Shown here in pieces: positions 25,449 to 37,115 of a stretch of DNA of 64,000 nt. Both the position numbers and the translations under genes were made by a program. The stretch covers positions 6,369,565-6,433,564 of the forward strand of contig NW_020194684.1 of the NCBI RefSeq assembly GCF_002865645.1. The letters are read 5' to 3'. Numbering within the stretch: the stretch's first letter is position 1; each line of letters opens with the position of its first letter. The notes beneath the pieces were generated by a model. It saw only the letters and a program-made list of their open reading frames with translations. It made no database searches and was not told the DNA's origin. Source of the DNA: Hyaloscypha bicolor E (lineage: Eukaryota; Ascomycota; Leotiomycetes; Helotiales; Hyaloscyphaceae).

Positions 25449-26819
25449 CTAATCACCACCACCGACGGTGTTCTCGCCGCTGCCGAAGTTGTTACCTCCG
25501 CCGCCGCCGTAGTTGTCACCTCCACCGTAGTTATCGCCTGCACCGAAGCCACTATCACCGGATTGGTTGAAACCGCCATCGCGAGGAGGACGCGGAGCGT
25601 TGGCCTGAATTAATTCCCAGGTTAGTGTCAAATTTTTGAGATTGAATCAAACGCAAGAAGCCATACCCATTCGTCGACCACAGCCTGGATCAAGTCTCTA
25701 GCGGTCTTGATTGCACGGCCCTTGCCGATGATGGTGAGGTGGACCGGGTCACGAGCCTTGGGACGAGGGCCGTCTTCGTTCTTGGCCGGCATCTTGATAT
25801 CGGTGACACCACTGGTCTTTCTAATCTCTTGAATCTTGGCGCCCTTGAGACCGATGATCTTTCCAGTGGAACCACAGTAAACCTCCATTTGTTCCTCGCG
25901 CTCCACTTGCGACTCATTATCATCACCCTTGTCATCGGTGGCTACTTCTGGCTCAGGTTCAGGGATAAAGACGCCATTCTTCTCGAATCGGTTGTACGCA
26001 GTAGCACGGAGGGCATTGACGATGTACTAAAAGGGATCAGCTTCATGAACAACCTGGCTTTTGCTCCTGGTAGATTGTGGGATGGGTTAATCAAAGGTGC
26101 AGACAGATACAGGATATTAAGGGGAGAGCCAAAGGAGCAATTGGACAACAGACCTTCCAGCGAGGGGCCCAGTAGTTGCTCATCAACTTGTCATTCTTGA
26201 GAGTGAACATGTCTGCCTTGGCGTCGGCGTTCCAGGCGGCATCAGTAGAGACAACACCATTCTCGCCATACTCAGCACTCAAATCATCGGAGGCGAACTT
26301 GACCATTGCAAAGCAAGCCTTGAATTCACCACCCTCACGTGGAGGCCAGTAAACACAAACATCGAGATCGACACCACCGTAGTTGACTCGGTGGTAAGTC
26401 TCGATGTTTGTGTTGTCCTTCTCGGTCAATGCGGGGATCTTGCGCTCAGTGCCATGGTGCAACTCCTGGTGGATGAAGTTGAGAATGAGTACCTTGTTCT
26501 TGCCGGCCTGTTTGAGAGACATCATCAGCTCCGTTTGCTCGAATGTGAACGCGTGACACCGCCGTTGTGCATTGGAAGCTGCGACGCGCCAGCCAATCGT
26601 AGCCACGGCATGGAAAAGAAAGCGACGAGGAGAAGGAGGAAGAGTACATACTTGGGTAGCATCATCATCTGCCTTGAAGAAGAGCTCTTCATCAGTGTGG
26701 GGAGACTCATCGAACTCCTTAGGAGTGTTGGGGTTACCATCCATGCCAGCTAGAACCTCGTAGGTGGTGATGACTGTTGCTCTGGCTTTTGCCTTGTTGA
26801 TCTTCTTGTTACCTGCCAT
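25449..26819 (-). CDS. KH-domain RNA-binding protein with Gly-rich tail
   Basis: Four exons on the minus strand: 26819-26652, 26537-26154, 26026-25667 and 25604-25449, giving 355 aa. The start is the ATG opening MAGNKKINKAKARATVITTY. The third exon contains a KH domain (about residues 210-290) with GSTGKIIGLKGAKIQEIRK, whose GLKG is the GxxG nucleic-acid loop, and ends RDLIQAVVDEW. The last exon is a repetitive Gly/Asn/Asp tail (GDNYGGGDNYGGGGG). The N-terminal 180 residues (YHRVNYGGVDLDVCVYWPP and others) form a conserved-looking region I do not recognise. KH proteins bind single-stranded RNA; the Gly-rich tail suggests RNP assembly, but the target is unknown. The acceptor of intron 1 is the least certain junction; the other two restore frame cleanly. 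Confidence 0.85.
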
Positions 26820-28526
26820 GGTGACCGACGTTTCAATGCCCAACGTGGTGGTGTTGGAGAAGTTGAAGGAGGGAAAAGGTTGAAGACGAGACGAGAAAGC
26901 GATCTCAAGTAGACTCTCACACACAAGGCTGCGAGGCTGCTTTTACCGGCCACACACTAGCCGACTCGCCGAAGCAGCCAAAATACAGGCTTCGTGTTCT
27001 CACTAAAGGTAAGAGGAACTGAATATTCCGAGAATAAATAAAATCAATGCAAACGCATGAGAATGCAGGGAGCCGTCATCCTTGTCATGGATTCGAGCCT
27101 TCACCTTGAGAACACTTCACTACCAGCACCACAATCCTCCACGATATGTGCTTTTAAAGATTTCTAACCTCAGGGAATCACCACATACAGAACCATGTAT
27201 TGAGTAGCCGTCTACCATTAGCAGCCTGCTAGATTTTCGCTGGGAATTTTGATGCCCCTTTAGCCCTCCAAATTTGTAACGATCAGCATGACTTCACAAC
27301 CAGCAGTAACCCAACGGATCCCAGGAATCGAGACACTAATTACTAGGCAGACGCTGGTCCAGTGCTCAAGCAACTTTACCAGATATCTCGTTTGGTTCCT
27401 CTCCGAAAAAGCGGTTCTTTGCTCTCGAAATGACCTTTTGCGGATGTGTTTGACATTTCTTCCACATTGCTTCGAGTGCAGCAAGCCACCAAAGAAAGGA
27501 TTTCTTCTACACTCCAATCGAGCCTTATCGAAACAGGGAAACGAGTAAAGAATTCTGCTCTCGGCGGGTAGGAGAATGTTCCAACTAGGGTAGGCAAAGA
27601 ACAGGGGTATCCGACTAGACTAGATTCGGAAAGGACAAAACGCGAGCATGAAAGTCCAGGTAATAACTAAAAGAACTTGAGTGGGAAGTAAAGAAAGTAC
27701 AGAAAATCTTCTACGGCCTCACACTTGAGGAACAGAGTCATGAAACCAAGCCACAAAATAGAAAAATATTGTCCCGGCCCCGGCCAGCCCTACCGGCAAA
27801 AAGTGCCGCCTTGCCCCTGAGAGCTTAGCGAGACACATCCTTTTCTCCTTCTCCGTCGCCTTTACGCCCTTAAGACCTTCTTTATACCTTCAGCGGCGTT
27901 CAACGGTCCAATAATAATGACCCTCCTTTCTCAGTTCCGCAAAGCAACGGAAGCTTACGGGCAAGCCAGTCACAAACCCCTGTTGCGACGCGGAGTAAGC
28001 TGAGGCACGCTGCTTACATCACCCCACTCATAATAAGCCAGCCGGCCGATTTTCTTATATAACCCTGGACTATTTCCCCTTCTCCGCTAGCTGCATCGTA
28101 CCCCAGGCGTCTGAAGCCTTGCCATCATTTCAGCTAAGCTCCCAGCCGCCACACAAATAACACCTCGCGGCGTTTTTCAATGCGGTGTTATCAGGAGATG
28201 CTTGTTTGAACACAGGGTCAAATGAGCCCTATACGTCCGTAGAGGCGAGATAACTAGCTGAACTTGGGGTTCAGCACGTGAATGTTGTTCAGCACGCCAC
28301 CTTGCTGTCAGCAGGCCTCCTACAATCATAGGGCTGATCAGCCCCTTGGACAACCCTCGGCATAAGCCTCATTGACCAGCATGAGAGTGCACATATATTC
28401 CTCTTCTACACCCTCCAACTTCCCCATACATCCCTCGTAGGCACATCACTTCCTCCAAGTTCCACCGCCGAACTCAATCCTATCAATCAATCAATCATAT
28501 CATATCATATCATATCACATCATCAG
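26820..28526. other. Intergenic DNA
   Basis: 1.7 kb with no supportable gene. CT-rich, promoter-like sequence occurs at about 28380-28520, ending in a short microsatellite of ATATC units (about 28494-28516) just before the small ORFs that follow. Confidence 0.5.
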
Positions 28527-28672
28527 ATGCCCAACCGCTACCTCGCAACCCTCACCTCGCTCAGAGTCCACACAGCCCTCATGTGCTTCCCAAGAATCCC
28601 AAACCCAATTGAAGACGTCTACTGGTCCATCTGCAAGTTCTTGGAGCTCATTGAACCAAAGTCAACGCCAAA

Positions 28673-29008
28673 ATGGCCGAAGAATGTGCAAGAGTCAAAG
28701 ATACAGAAGGAGATTTCGAGCTCACGCACGTCGAGGTGCTCAATCGAGAAAGAAAGGGGTCGAAATTGAGGGGTAGCCAAAATTTGGTGAAGATGTTGTC
28801 ACGGAGTTCGGCAGAATTGTATGCTTGCGGGAGGCGCTTGGTTTTCTGGTTCAAAGTTAGCCCGTCGCAGAACTGTAAGTGGGTTTCCAGCAGCATCGCC
28901 CATAGCGCTCTGACACATCGGGTACAGATTGGGTTCCTGAGTTTTTCTTTTGGTAGTTGTGGACGGAACAGAAACATGGCGTTTTGGTTTAGAGTTATAT
29001 TGCGTTGA
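28673..29008 (+). CDS. Small hypothetical protein, 111 aa (or spliced variant)
   Basis: The ATG sits in a strong fungal start context (GCCAAAATGGCC). The frame reads MAEECARVKDTEGDFELTHV, then a basic stretch with LNRERKGSKLRGSQNLVKML, and stays open to 29008. A consensus donor (GTAAGTGG) occurs at about 28875, so the real gene may splice after VSPSQN. An alternative start upstream at 28527 (MPNRYLATLTSLRVHTALMC, 80 aa, another frame) follows the microsatellite leader, so this locus could be a two-exon gene or an upstream ORF plus main ORF. No domain is recognised. It could equally be chance. Confidence 0.3.
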   Translation: MAEECARVKDTEGDFELTHVEVLNRERKGSKLRGSQNLVKMLSRSSAELYACGRRLVFWFKVSPSQNCKWVSSSIAHSALTHRVQIGFLSFSFGSCGRNRNMAFWFRVILR

Positions 29009-30286
29009 TGATTTGACAAATATGGCTAAGGGTCGACGGCATCTCTTTTGATGAAGCTGGGAGCTCGTTCTTGCTACCACTTTTCTCTCGTTAGCGACGT
29101 TGTATGGATTTCAAGGAAGGTCTATTGGATGGAGTTGGCGACATCGATAAAATTTTCCGTGGGAAGGCTGAAGTCATCCCGCAGGCCCTTTAATTCAGAT
29201 ATTCTTGCACTTACTTGTATGAAATCCAGTTCTTTCCGCTTTGAAAACCTCTCTCTCCGTTGGTGACATATAATTGCTCTTGTGAATGCATCTGAGCGAG
29301 TGTGACATTGGGGGTCCCAGTGGCACAACGGCGCCTGAACAGACTTCGCTTAACGGCCAAGCTTCACCTCAGACACTTCAAAAGATCAGATCCAGATGAC
29401 AGTTTGACAGCTCACTGAAGCCCATCCAGCGCAGATCTAGCTTTCCTGGAAGAATTCTCGGTGGAGGACTCCATCTCTCTCACTTTTGTGCCCGAGTCTC
29501 CAACACCGCAAACATCAAAGCTTTCCCTGAATTCCTTTCATTCTAATTGAATTCAAGCTTTGAGAACGAATTAAAATCCTCTTCCAAGATATCTGTTATT
29601 TTTGGATCAGATATTTTATTCAGACTCCATGAATCCGCCGCAGAGGAAGCGAAACTGCTCAAATGTCAAATCTTCTCGGTGGGTGAGCCACTTCCGTGAC
29701 CGCTGTCTGGAATCGATCTTCGATGCTTATTTCTAGTCTACCAGGCCACCTCCTCAGATCGCCTTTAATAAGAGATCAAAAAGACAAGCTGAAAGCACAT
29801 CGCAACCGCACTGGCGGAAGAACCAAAGGATGCTTAAGGAAAACGAACCACTGCCTTGCAGCACACGAAGTCGCGAAGTTAATCCGGAGGGGGGTTGAAC
29901 AAAAGTACTTACAGCAAGGTACGCAATAAACAGAATGCACGCAACGGCAAGGGAAGGGAATTTTTCAGATGGATCTCGTTGATCATTTTTTATTCAGTTT
30001 TCGCAGACTATGTATAAGTCCAAGCTTCCTCGAAAGACTGACTTCATTCAACACAGCCTCGCGAACAAATCCTCATGACTGTCTCGCAGATTGTGTATTA
30101 TAAGCCCCGACTCCCAAAAGAACTGGCCCTTATGACAGCCTTCCATGATGACGCACCATTCCCTCCCGTATCAAAGCAACTCAACTCGGGTATCATCGCG
30201 TCATCCATGAAACAAGATCAAGATGAGGGAAACAAACGAGACACCAAGCTGGAGGTGGAGGATTGGGAACACATTAAGTGAGGAAA
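29009..30286. other. Intergenic DNA
   Basis: About 1.3 kb between the small ORF and the 3' end of the MFS gene. Short open frames on both strands show no recognisable domain or codon signal. Confidence 0.5.
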
Positions 30287-32043
30287 TCACAGAGTGTAGA
30301 TGAAATCGGGTCGCTTGTCGCCCAACTTCTCTGCCTCGCGATGAGACATGCCTCGGGTCCAGTGGTCTCGCTGGCCGGTCAAGCGCTTCTTGTTCTCTCT
30401 CACAAGTAAGGTACGCATAGCTATGCTACCACCAAGAAGACAGACGATCATGTAAATCATGACAGTTGAGTGGCCTGCGGTAAACTTGGGGCCGGTGCGG
30501 TAGATGTTAGAGGAGACGATACCGTTGAGGTTGCCCCAGCCGATGACGAAACCCAAGACGACGCCGCGCTTGTACACACCCTCGATGTTGTTGCTGACCC
30601 AGGAGATGGTGTTGGAGATACAGGGGTAGATACCCAGGGCGCCGAGGAAGGTGCCTGCGTACTTGATATGGGGCTTCTCGCTGCCGAGGAGGATGGCGAA
30701 ACCGGCGATGCCGATGAGGGAAACGAAGATGTTGCAGAGACCGCGTTGGCGGGTGCGATCAGCGATGTAGCCGACGGTGATGGTCAGGACTGCTGCACAA
30801 GCGTACGGAGGAACGGTGAGAAGCTGTGCCTTGGTGGCCGTGTAACCCATCTGAGAGATGATAGTGGGGAGGAATAGGGAGAAGGCGTAGAGTGGCATGT
30901 CGCAACCCATGTAGATCATCATGCCCAACCACATCTTGTAATCCTTAAGAGCGGAAGTTACATATTGCATCTTAAACTCTTCATGTTCGGCTGAAGACTG
31001 TTGATCCATCTTCAGACGTCGGATGACGCGAGCACGGTCTACTTCAGAGAGGAAGGTTGCCTTGTCAGGGAAGTTCTGGACGGCCCAGAAGGAAGCGAGG
31101 CCGAAGAGGACAGTGAGAATACCCTCAAGGATAAAAATCCATGCCCAGCCCGGACGTCCACCAAGGCCAACCATCTTCTCAATTGCAGCTGCAAGGAGAC
31201 CACCAAAGGAGCCAGAGACTGCGGCTGCGCTAAAGAAGATGGCAGCACGGATGCCGAACTCGGAGCGACGGTACCAGCAAGAGAGGTAGTAATTCACTCC
31301 TGGAAAGAGGCCGGCTTCGGCAAGACCAAGGAACCACTGTCTGTGTCAGTTTTGTAATCAAAAAGAAAGGAGGGAGAAACTGACGCGAGCAGCCATCAGG
31401 CCAGACCAGTTGTAGCTAAAGCCCATCAAAGTCATGATAAGACCCCAGAGGACCCTGTCTCTTGTCAGCAGCTGAAAGTGAATAGTGGAACAAAGGCGAA
31501 TACATGATGATCGGGATGAAAAGCTTTGGAGTAAGGCGCTTGAGCAGGACATTGGTGAGAGGTTCGAAGAGGGAGTATGAAACAAAGAAGATGGAGAGAG
31601 CAGCATTGTAAGCGCCGGCCGAGAGAGGATGGCCAGTAGAACCGAGAGACTGCTGGAGACCGACGATCTTGGCATTACCAATGTTTGTCCGGTCCAAGAA
31701 CGAGAGGAGGTACAAAACACAAAGCTGAGCGGTCAGTTGGGCTCGAGATAGATCGCTAGAAGGGAGCTTACCCAAGGGATCAACGCGAGGTCTAGCTTCC
31801 AGAGAAGTCGACGGTCCTGTGTCGCGTGTCAGTGGTTTCAAAGAATCAAGGACTTTGGGAGCTTACAATGGTTGCTCGCTCGCCAGCGCTCAAGTGAGCA
31901 TCTGGGTCCGGAGGTAGATCGGCCACCAATGGGCTGATGCCCGCCTCCAGTTGATCCCGCTCCAGGCCCTTGATCTTGTCGTTTGTAGCAGAGTTGCTGC
32001 TCCGCCCACTGTCGCGACGTGGATACTCCTTCAGTTCCGACAT
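30287..32043 (-). CDS. MFS transporter, anion:cation symporter (Dal5/allantoate permease-like) family
   Basis: Five exons: 32043-31867, 31816-31772, 31724-31504, 31454-31385 and 31336-30287, with introns of 47-50 nt, giving 520 aa. A hydrophilic N-terminus of about 60 residues is followed by RRLLWKLDLALIPWLCVLYL and the family hallmark FLDRTNIGNAK after the first membrane span. Further family features are GLAEAGLFPGVNYYLSCWY, GRPGWAWIFILEG in the first half and YKRGVVLGFVIGWGNLNGIV in the second. Twelve membrane spans are expected. This family imports organic anions such as allantoate, nicotinate, pantothenate or related vitamins and small carboxylates in symport with protons; the actual substrate cannot be read from sequence. 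Plasma-membrane location is likely. All splice joins keep frame. Confidence 0.9.
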
Positions 32044-33846
32044 CGTTGCGTTGCTACGTGGTGTTGCAAGGTGCAAGTTTGTGGTACGTTGAAGGACGAG
32101 GTTGTGCAAGAAAGGAAAAGGAAGTGGGAAGCCGAGATGTAATAAGCAAGCTCCAGTGTGTCTAGCTCGTTAAAGGACGGAAAAAGGTTGAGCCCGCGGA
32201 ATGATACATCCTCCGGCCGGCGTTATTCCGCTTTGGGGTGGTTAGTGACACCTTTGATGCCAAAGCGGCGATGCTATTGGGAAGTGAGCCATGATCGACA
32301 TGCGTGACGTCCGGATACCAGCTTCGACCCCGCACCATGGCTCGGCCGGACGGTGCCAATTGATAGCGGAGAGCCTGTCATTCTGACAAAGCCACGAGGG
32401 TTCCCAGTACTCGGGAGTGAAGCATGGCAGTGACATTTGTTCTTTGTGAAACTTGTCAAGTTGTGGGAATCGAGTGCAACTGTTGTGGTGCTCGTCAAAA
32501 TAACGTTTTCGTTGGCGTGAGGGAGGCGTTTTTGGAGAAAAACTGTCTCACCCCACCCGACAACGCCAAGCCGGGGAGGCTGGGGTAAGTGCAGGGGGTA
32601 GGGTCGGCCATAAACTTACTCCCTAGCGGCTGTTGTGGCAATGCTTGACAAAAGATAGGCAAATGCTACTGGCGCTGGAGAGGTGCGACCCATGTTGGAG
32701 ATATACTATATTATGTAAACCAAGTCACACTGCCGCTTTTCAACTTCATGCCAACTATTTGTCGTTGTGTCTCATTTAATCCGGAGTTCAAGGAAGAGCC
32801 TACAGAGGAATCGCCCCGCGGCATTGGTAACAAGGTCAGGGTTCTCTGAGACCCCAGGGATGCTCGTTTCCATCGCTTTGCTCGGTGCCTTGCTTGTATC
32901 TTTAGAGTTAGTCTTCCATTGTATAATCGAGAAAAATCACGTGGTAACTTTCAAGCCCCAAGACTTGAAGTTTGTTGCACGTCGATTTCGGCGTAAAGTT
33001 GGCGTAAAGTTGGATTAAATTCGGAGACTCGGGGTAAAGTCGGGGTAAAATCGTCGTGGTTGCTGACCAGCTTTTGTCTTGCTTTCCAGACTCTGTAGCA
33101 GTATATCTTCAGATCTGAGGTGCTTTTCACTGGTGCTTTTCACTGGTGCTTATATTCGCGGTATTCTTGAGAATCCTGGGCCAATTCTCTGAATGTCTTA
33201 GAAATGGTGTATGATCTAGAAGATGAAGGTTGTACATGTAGCTCTCAAGCGCTGTAAGTCCCCCATTCTCTCTCCCTCCAAAGAAGAAAATCCATACAGA
33301 ATCCGTAAAAAAGAGGATCTATCACATGCCAACTCGAATGGCTTTTTGTTGCATATCGGCATCCACAGGAGTGGTAGTGACAGCTTGGCCAGCCTCGCTA
33401 GTTTCGCTAGCTGCTCTCGAAAATGGCCATCTCAGTTGCCCTGCGCCTTTGTTGCACATCAGCAGTGGCAGTGGCAGTGTGGCAGGACTGGCTAAGCCAG
33501 CGTCGCTAGAGTCGCCACTCTCGCCAACTCTTCCAGGTTCAGAAAAGGGGGCGTTCCACGTGATCGCTTCGCCAAGCAGGTGTGCCCTTAACAATCTAAC
33601 TCACCAAAATAATCCCACCCCCAACATCCCCAACATCAGCACTACGAAGTACATGGCAAAGATCGACAACAATATCAGCCCTACCGCTGATAAATCCGTA
33701 CTCATTTTCTAGCAGCGCGTGCTCTAGCTGCTGGCATCAGCTACGACATCTCAGCCGCTTGGTATACCCTCAATGCTCTCACCATCGTCCAGGGCTTGAA
33801 TCTGGCTTCTCTCTCCCGGATGTTGTCGAGGGCGAGCAGATACAAG
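32044..33846. other. Intergenic DNA with short tandem repeats
   Basis: 1.8 kb between divergently transcribed MFS and monooxygenase genes, so it holds both promoters. Short tandem units are visible: GGCGTAAAGTT-like units at about 32990-33050, and GGTGCTTTTCACT repeated at about 33119-33150. A 128-codon ATG frame at 33326-33712 shows no recognisable domain and lies in Ser/Ala-rich repetitive sequence, so I do not call it a gene. Confidence 0.5.
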
Positions 33847-36307
33847 ATGGCGAAGAGCGTGTGCATAATCGGTACATCCCCATGCAAAGTTTGATACATA
33901 TGAAGCTGACGCTTTCCAGGCGCCGGGCCCTCCGGCCTCGTAGCCGCGAAAACCTTGACGCACAACGTACTGAAGGACACCTTTCACGTGACCGTCTTCG
34001 AAGCCTCGCATCGTATCGGAGGTCTCTGGCCTATCTCAAAGGTTGATGACGGAATGGTGAATCCGGATATGTGCGTCAATCAAAGTAGACATACAGTGAG
34101 TTTCAGTGATTTTGCGTGGGAGGAGGGGAAGGCGAGTTTTCCGAAGGCGTGGGAGGTGGGGGAGTACCTGGAGAGGTATCGGGAGAGGTATGGAGTGAGC
34201 ATTAGGTTGAAGACACGGGTCGTGGGAACGGAGATAGAGGAGGAGAGGTGGAAGGTGAGAGTCAGGGAGGACGAGGAGTATGAGAAAGTATGTGCTGCTG
34301 CATTTCCTGTTCACTTGTCACTTGATCTCCAAGATCTTGCTGACGCCAACATCAGACCTACGATTTTGATCACTTGATCATCGCTACAGGTTTCTTCGGG
34401 AAACCCAAGATCCCTAAAATCTTCGACGGCCTCAATGTTCCGATCTGGCACAGTTCCAAGGTTCGGGATGTCAAAGGTCTCCTGACCGAGGGAGGTAGCA
34501 AGCCCCCGGCCCCTGGGAAGAACATCGTCGTTGTTGGAGGTCAGATGTCTGGAGTTGAAACAGCTGGGTCACTTGCTTTTGAGATATCTTCAGTTGCCAA
34601 TACCCCAGGAATACCTGCTTTCCCTGACCCAGAGAAGTATATCGTTTGCAATGTTGTGCAGAAGCCTGTCTGGGTTATGCCACTTTTCTTTCCCAAAAAC
34701 CCAGATGTCGAAGTCTCTGAAGGGGATGCGATTACGAAGGTACAGTTTGGAGACCCGCAGCTCTGAACTCCCGAACTGATATTACCGTAGAAAAAGAACC
34801 CCTCCCCCACAATTTTGCCCCTAGACCTTGTCAACTACAATCTCTCTTGGCGACCACCAGGCCCCATTCAGAACACATCAGGCCACGTCAGCCCGGAGGG
34901 CGCTCAAATGGTCCACGGCTTCATGGAAACATATATTGGAACCGACCAAGCAGACCTAGGTGCAGACCTATCAATGACGGGAGACATCCGCTCAGAACCG
35001 CCATTACTTGCATGCAGCGACCATTACACCGAGTTCGTCCGGCACAAGAAGATCCAAACCATCAGCGGGAGAGTCAGCCGAGCTTCTTCACCAAATTCAA
35101 TCAAGATTTCAGACAGCTCCGGAAACCTCTCACAGATCTCAGACATAGCAGCAATCGTCTGCGCAACTGGCTTTGATGCTTCCGCCTCCCTTTCGTTCCT
35201 CCCATCAGACATCCTGGAAACATTGCAATTCTCACACACAAGCGACGAATTCCCACTTGCTCTCAACATCCACTCCACAATCTCCCGCAAAGTCCCATCA
35301 TTAGGATTCGTAGGTTTCTATCGCAGCCCCTACTGGGGCGTCATGGAAATGCAAGCCCGTTTCCTCTCCGCCCTCTGGTCCGGTGATGCGAAAGCCGCCA
35401 AGGCGCTCGAGGATGACATAACCATTGATTCCATGCTGAAACTGAGGACTGATCCAAGAAGAGCCCAGTTTCCGATGGGCGATTACGCTTACCTCATGGA
35501 ATCTTTCGCCTCCATGCTCTCCATCAGTCGCCAAGAACCCCCAAGCACCTCCCCAGACGTGAAAACGGGAATCGTTCTACCTCCAAGATATTTACCTGAT
35601 TCCGCCTCTCTCGAACAGAAGAATGAGGCCAAGACTGCACTCGAGATCATTGATCGCATTTTCTCGGACTCCGCAAACCAAGGCAAGTTCGTAGCGCGTG
35701 CTGTTTTCAGAGCGCTGCAAGGGTTTTGGCACTTGGAGAGGAAGATCAGTTCAAGACTGGATACGTTTCCGAGTGGGAGTTTGAGTGGGAAGGCGAGCTT
35801 TCTGCCGCGATATCCGACCAAGAAAGATGCTGAAATGGAATATCTTTATTTTGAGGAGGGTGAATTCAGGCCGAGTTGGGGCGGGACGATGTCTGCGAAA
35901 AGAAGGTGAGTTTGTTTTTCGTACCGATAAAAAGGGAGGAGCTGAGACGTCACAGTTATGTATACCATTACAGCGAATCAACAGACAAAATCGACGTCTG
36001 GTTCGCGAAGCCGGACTATAAAACGTCTGACTACTTTTTCCACGAGCTAGAGTTCCTTATTTCGGAGAAAGAGGGAGAGCTGCAGCCATGGAGGGCGAAG
36101 TCGAGTCACTTGTGTAAGTCCAGTGAAGTTGAGAGGGAGAATGGAGAGAGATATGCTAACGATGGAATAGGTATCGAAGATTTGTATAATGTTACTTATG
36201 AGTTCAGCTTCTCAGGCACAACGCTCGCGAAGTGGACGAGTAGGTACGAAGTCAAAGGGCCGAAGAAAGATTATGTCATTGAGAATGTGTATACGAGACC
36301 CGTATAG
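33847..36307 (+). CDS. Flavin-containing monooxygenase fused to a C-terminal DUF6314-like domain
   Basis: Six exons: 33847-33871, 33920-34287, 34356-34739, 34791-35905, 35956-36113 and 36171-36307, giving 728 aa; all introns are 48-68 nt with GT..AG ends. The N-terminus is an FAD Rossmann fold (MAKSVCIIGAGPSGLVAAK, GxGxxG split by intron 1), then FEASHRIGGLWP; IIATGFFGKP and WHSSKVRD resemble the FMO signature, and VVVGGQMSGVETA is the NADPH Rossmann loop. A second ATG-type motif is CATGFD. From about residue 565 the chain changes: LQGFWHLERKIS, FLPRYP, YLYFEEG, YVYHYSESTDKIDVWFAK, FHELEF, then YEVKGPKKDY. This pattern is what I know as DUF6314, a small domain of unknown function. The fused protein probably oxidises a small soft-nucleophile or ketone substrate using NADPH and O2; the added domain may bind substrate. 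Confidence 0.88.
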
Positions 36308-36733
36308 AAGCTAGGCTAGAATAGAGCTAGATGCCAATCGAGATCTGTGTTTTGGCCATCTCTTGTTTTCAGTAATTTGCAGGACACGGCCGAATGGCTC
36401 GGATCAAAAGGTTAGTTCTCTTAAAGTTCTCTGACTACGTGTGAAGGGATGCATTGCGAAAGCCCAGATATCACAAAGCACGTTTGACAAGGGCATCTCT
36501 CACGGACCACAGAGATCAACACATGGACAACCCTAATGTCCTAAAGTACTGCATCTATTGATACACAACTCTCCGATCTCGACATTCCGAGAGCAACGTT
36601 CTAATCCAAGGGTTCAGTCTGGAGTACCGACGCAACGGTTCAATTGTTTCAACTTGAGGGTGGCACTCTAGATAAATGCTGTCTCGGGCAAGCGCCAGCA
36701 TGGGTATTCTTCGCCGGCCAACCTGGTCTGGTC
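36308..36733. other. Intergenic DNA, 3' flank of the monooxygenase gene
   Basis: No coding or repeat signal seen. It ends at the target duplication of the hAT MITE. Confidence 0.5.
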
Positions 36734-37107
36734 CAGGCTCGGCAAAAATACCAGAAATTTTAGTATCGATACCTTATCGCTAAATTTGGGCGAAAATTTA
36801 GGGGCCTCTAGCCTATAAATTTAGCGATAAACTGCCTAAAATTTAGGGACTGCACGCTAAACAATTAGCGATAAGCTTATCGGGATTGCAAAACTCGAAA
36901 AGTCACTATTTTAATACATTTTAATATTTTAATTAAAGACTTAGTTATTTTACATATTTATTTAAACCAAATTATTAGCATTCTTAATGCTTACAAATCT
37001 TTAATTTTTAAGTTATATAATATGATAGTAAATAAGAATAATTAAATAACAATTAAAATATGGGGCAAGTATCGATACTATCGATACTGGTATTTTTGCC
37101 GAGCCTG
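36734..37107. mobile_element. hAT-type MITE, 374 bp
   Basis: Terminal inverted repeats start CAGGCTCGGCAAAAATACCA and the element is flanked by a perfect 8-bp duplication GTCTGGTC (36726-36733 and 37108-37115); CAGG-type ends and 8-bp duplications are typical of hAT elements. The interior is AT-rich and carries several copies of TAGCGATAA or its complement (for example near 36776, 36820 and 36868) and ATCGATAC motifs just inside both ends, which look like subterminal transposase-binding repeats. There is no coding capacity, so it is non-autonomous. Confidence 0.88.
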
Positions 37108-37115
37108 GTCTGGTC

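Noticed and set aside
25133..25613. Long overlapping frames on both strands opposite the Gly-rich tail of the KH gene
   Set aside because: They arise from the GGN-repeat composition of the last exon; the minus-strand Gly-rich frame joins the KH exon in phase by a clean intron, the others have no domain.
33326..33712. 128-codon plus-strand ORF upstream of the monooxygenase
   Set aside because: Low-complexity Ser/Ala-rich translation from short repeats, no domain, and no splice path into the monooxygenase start.
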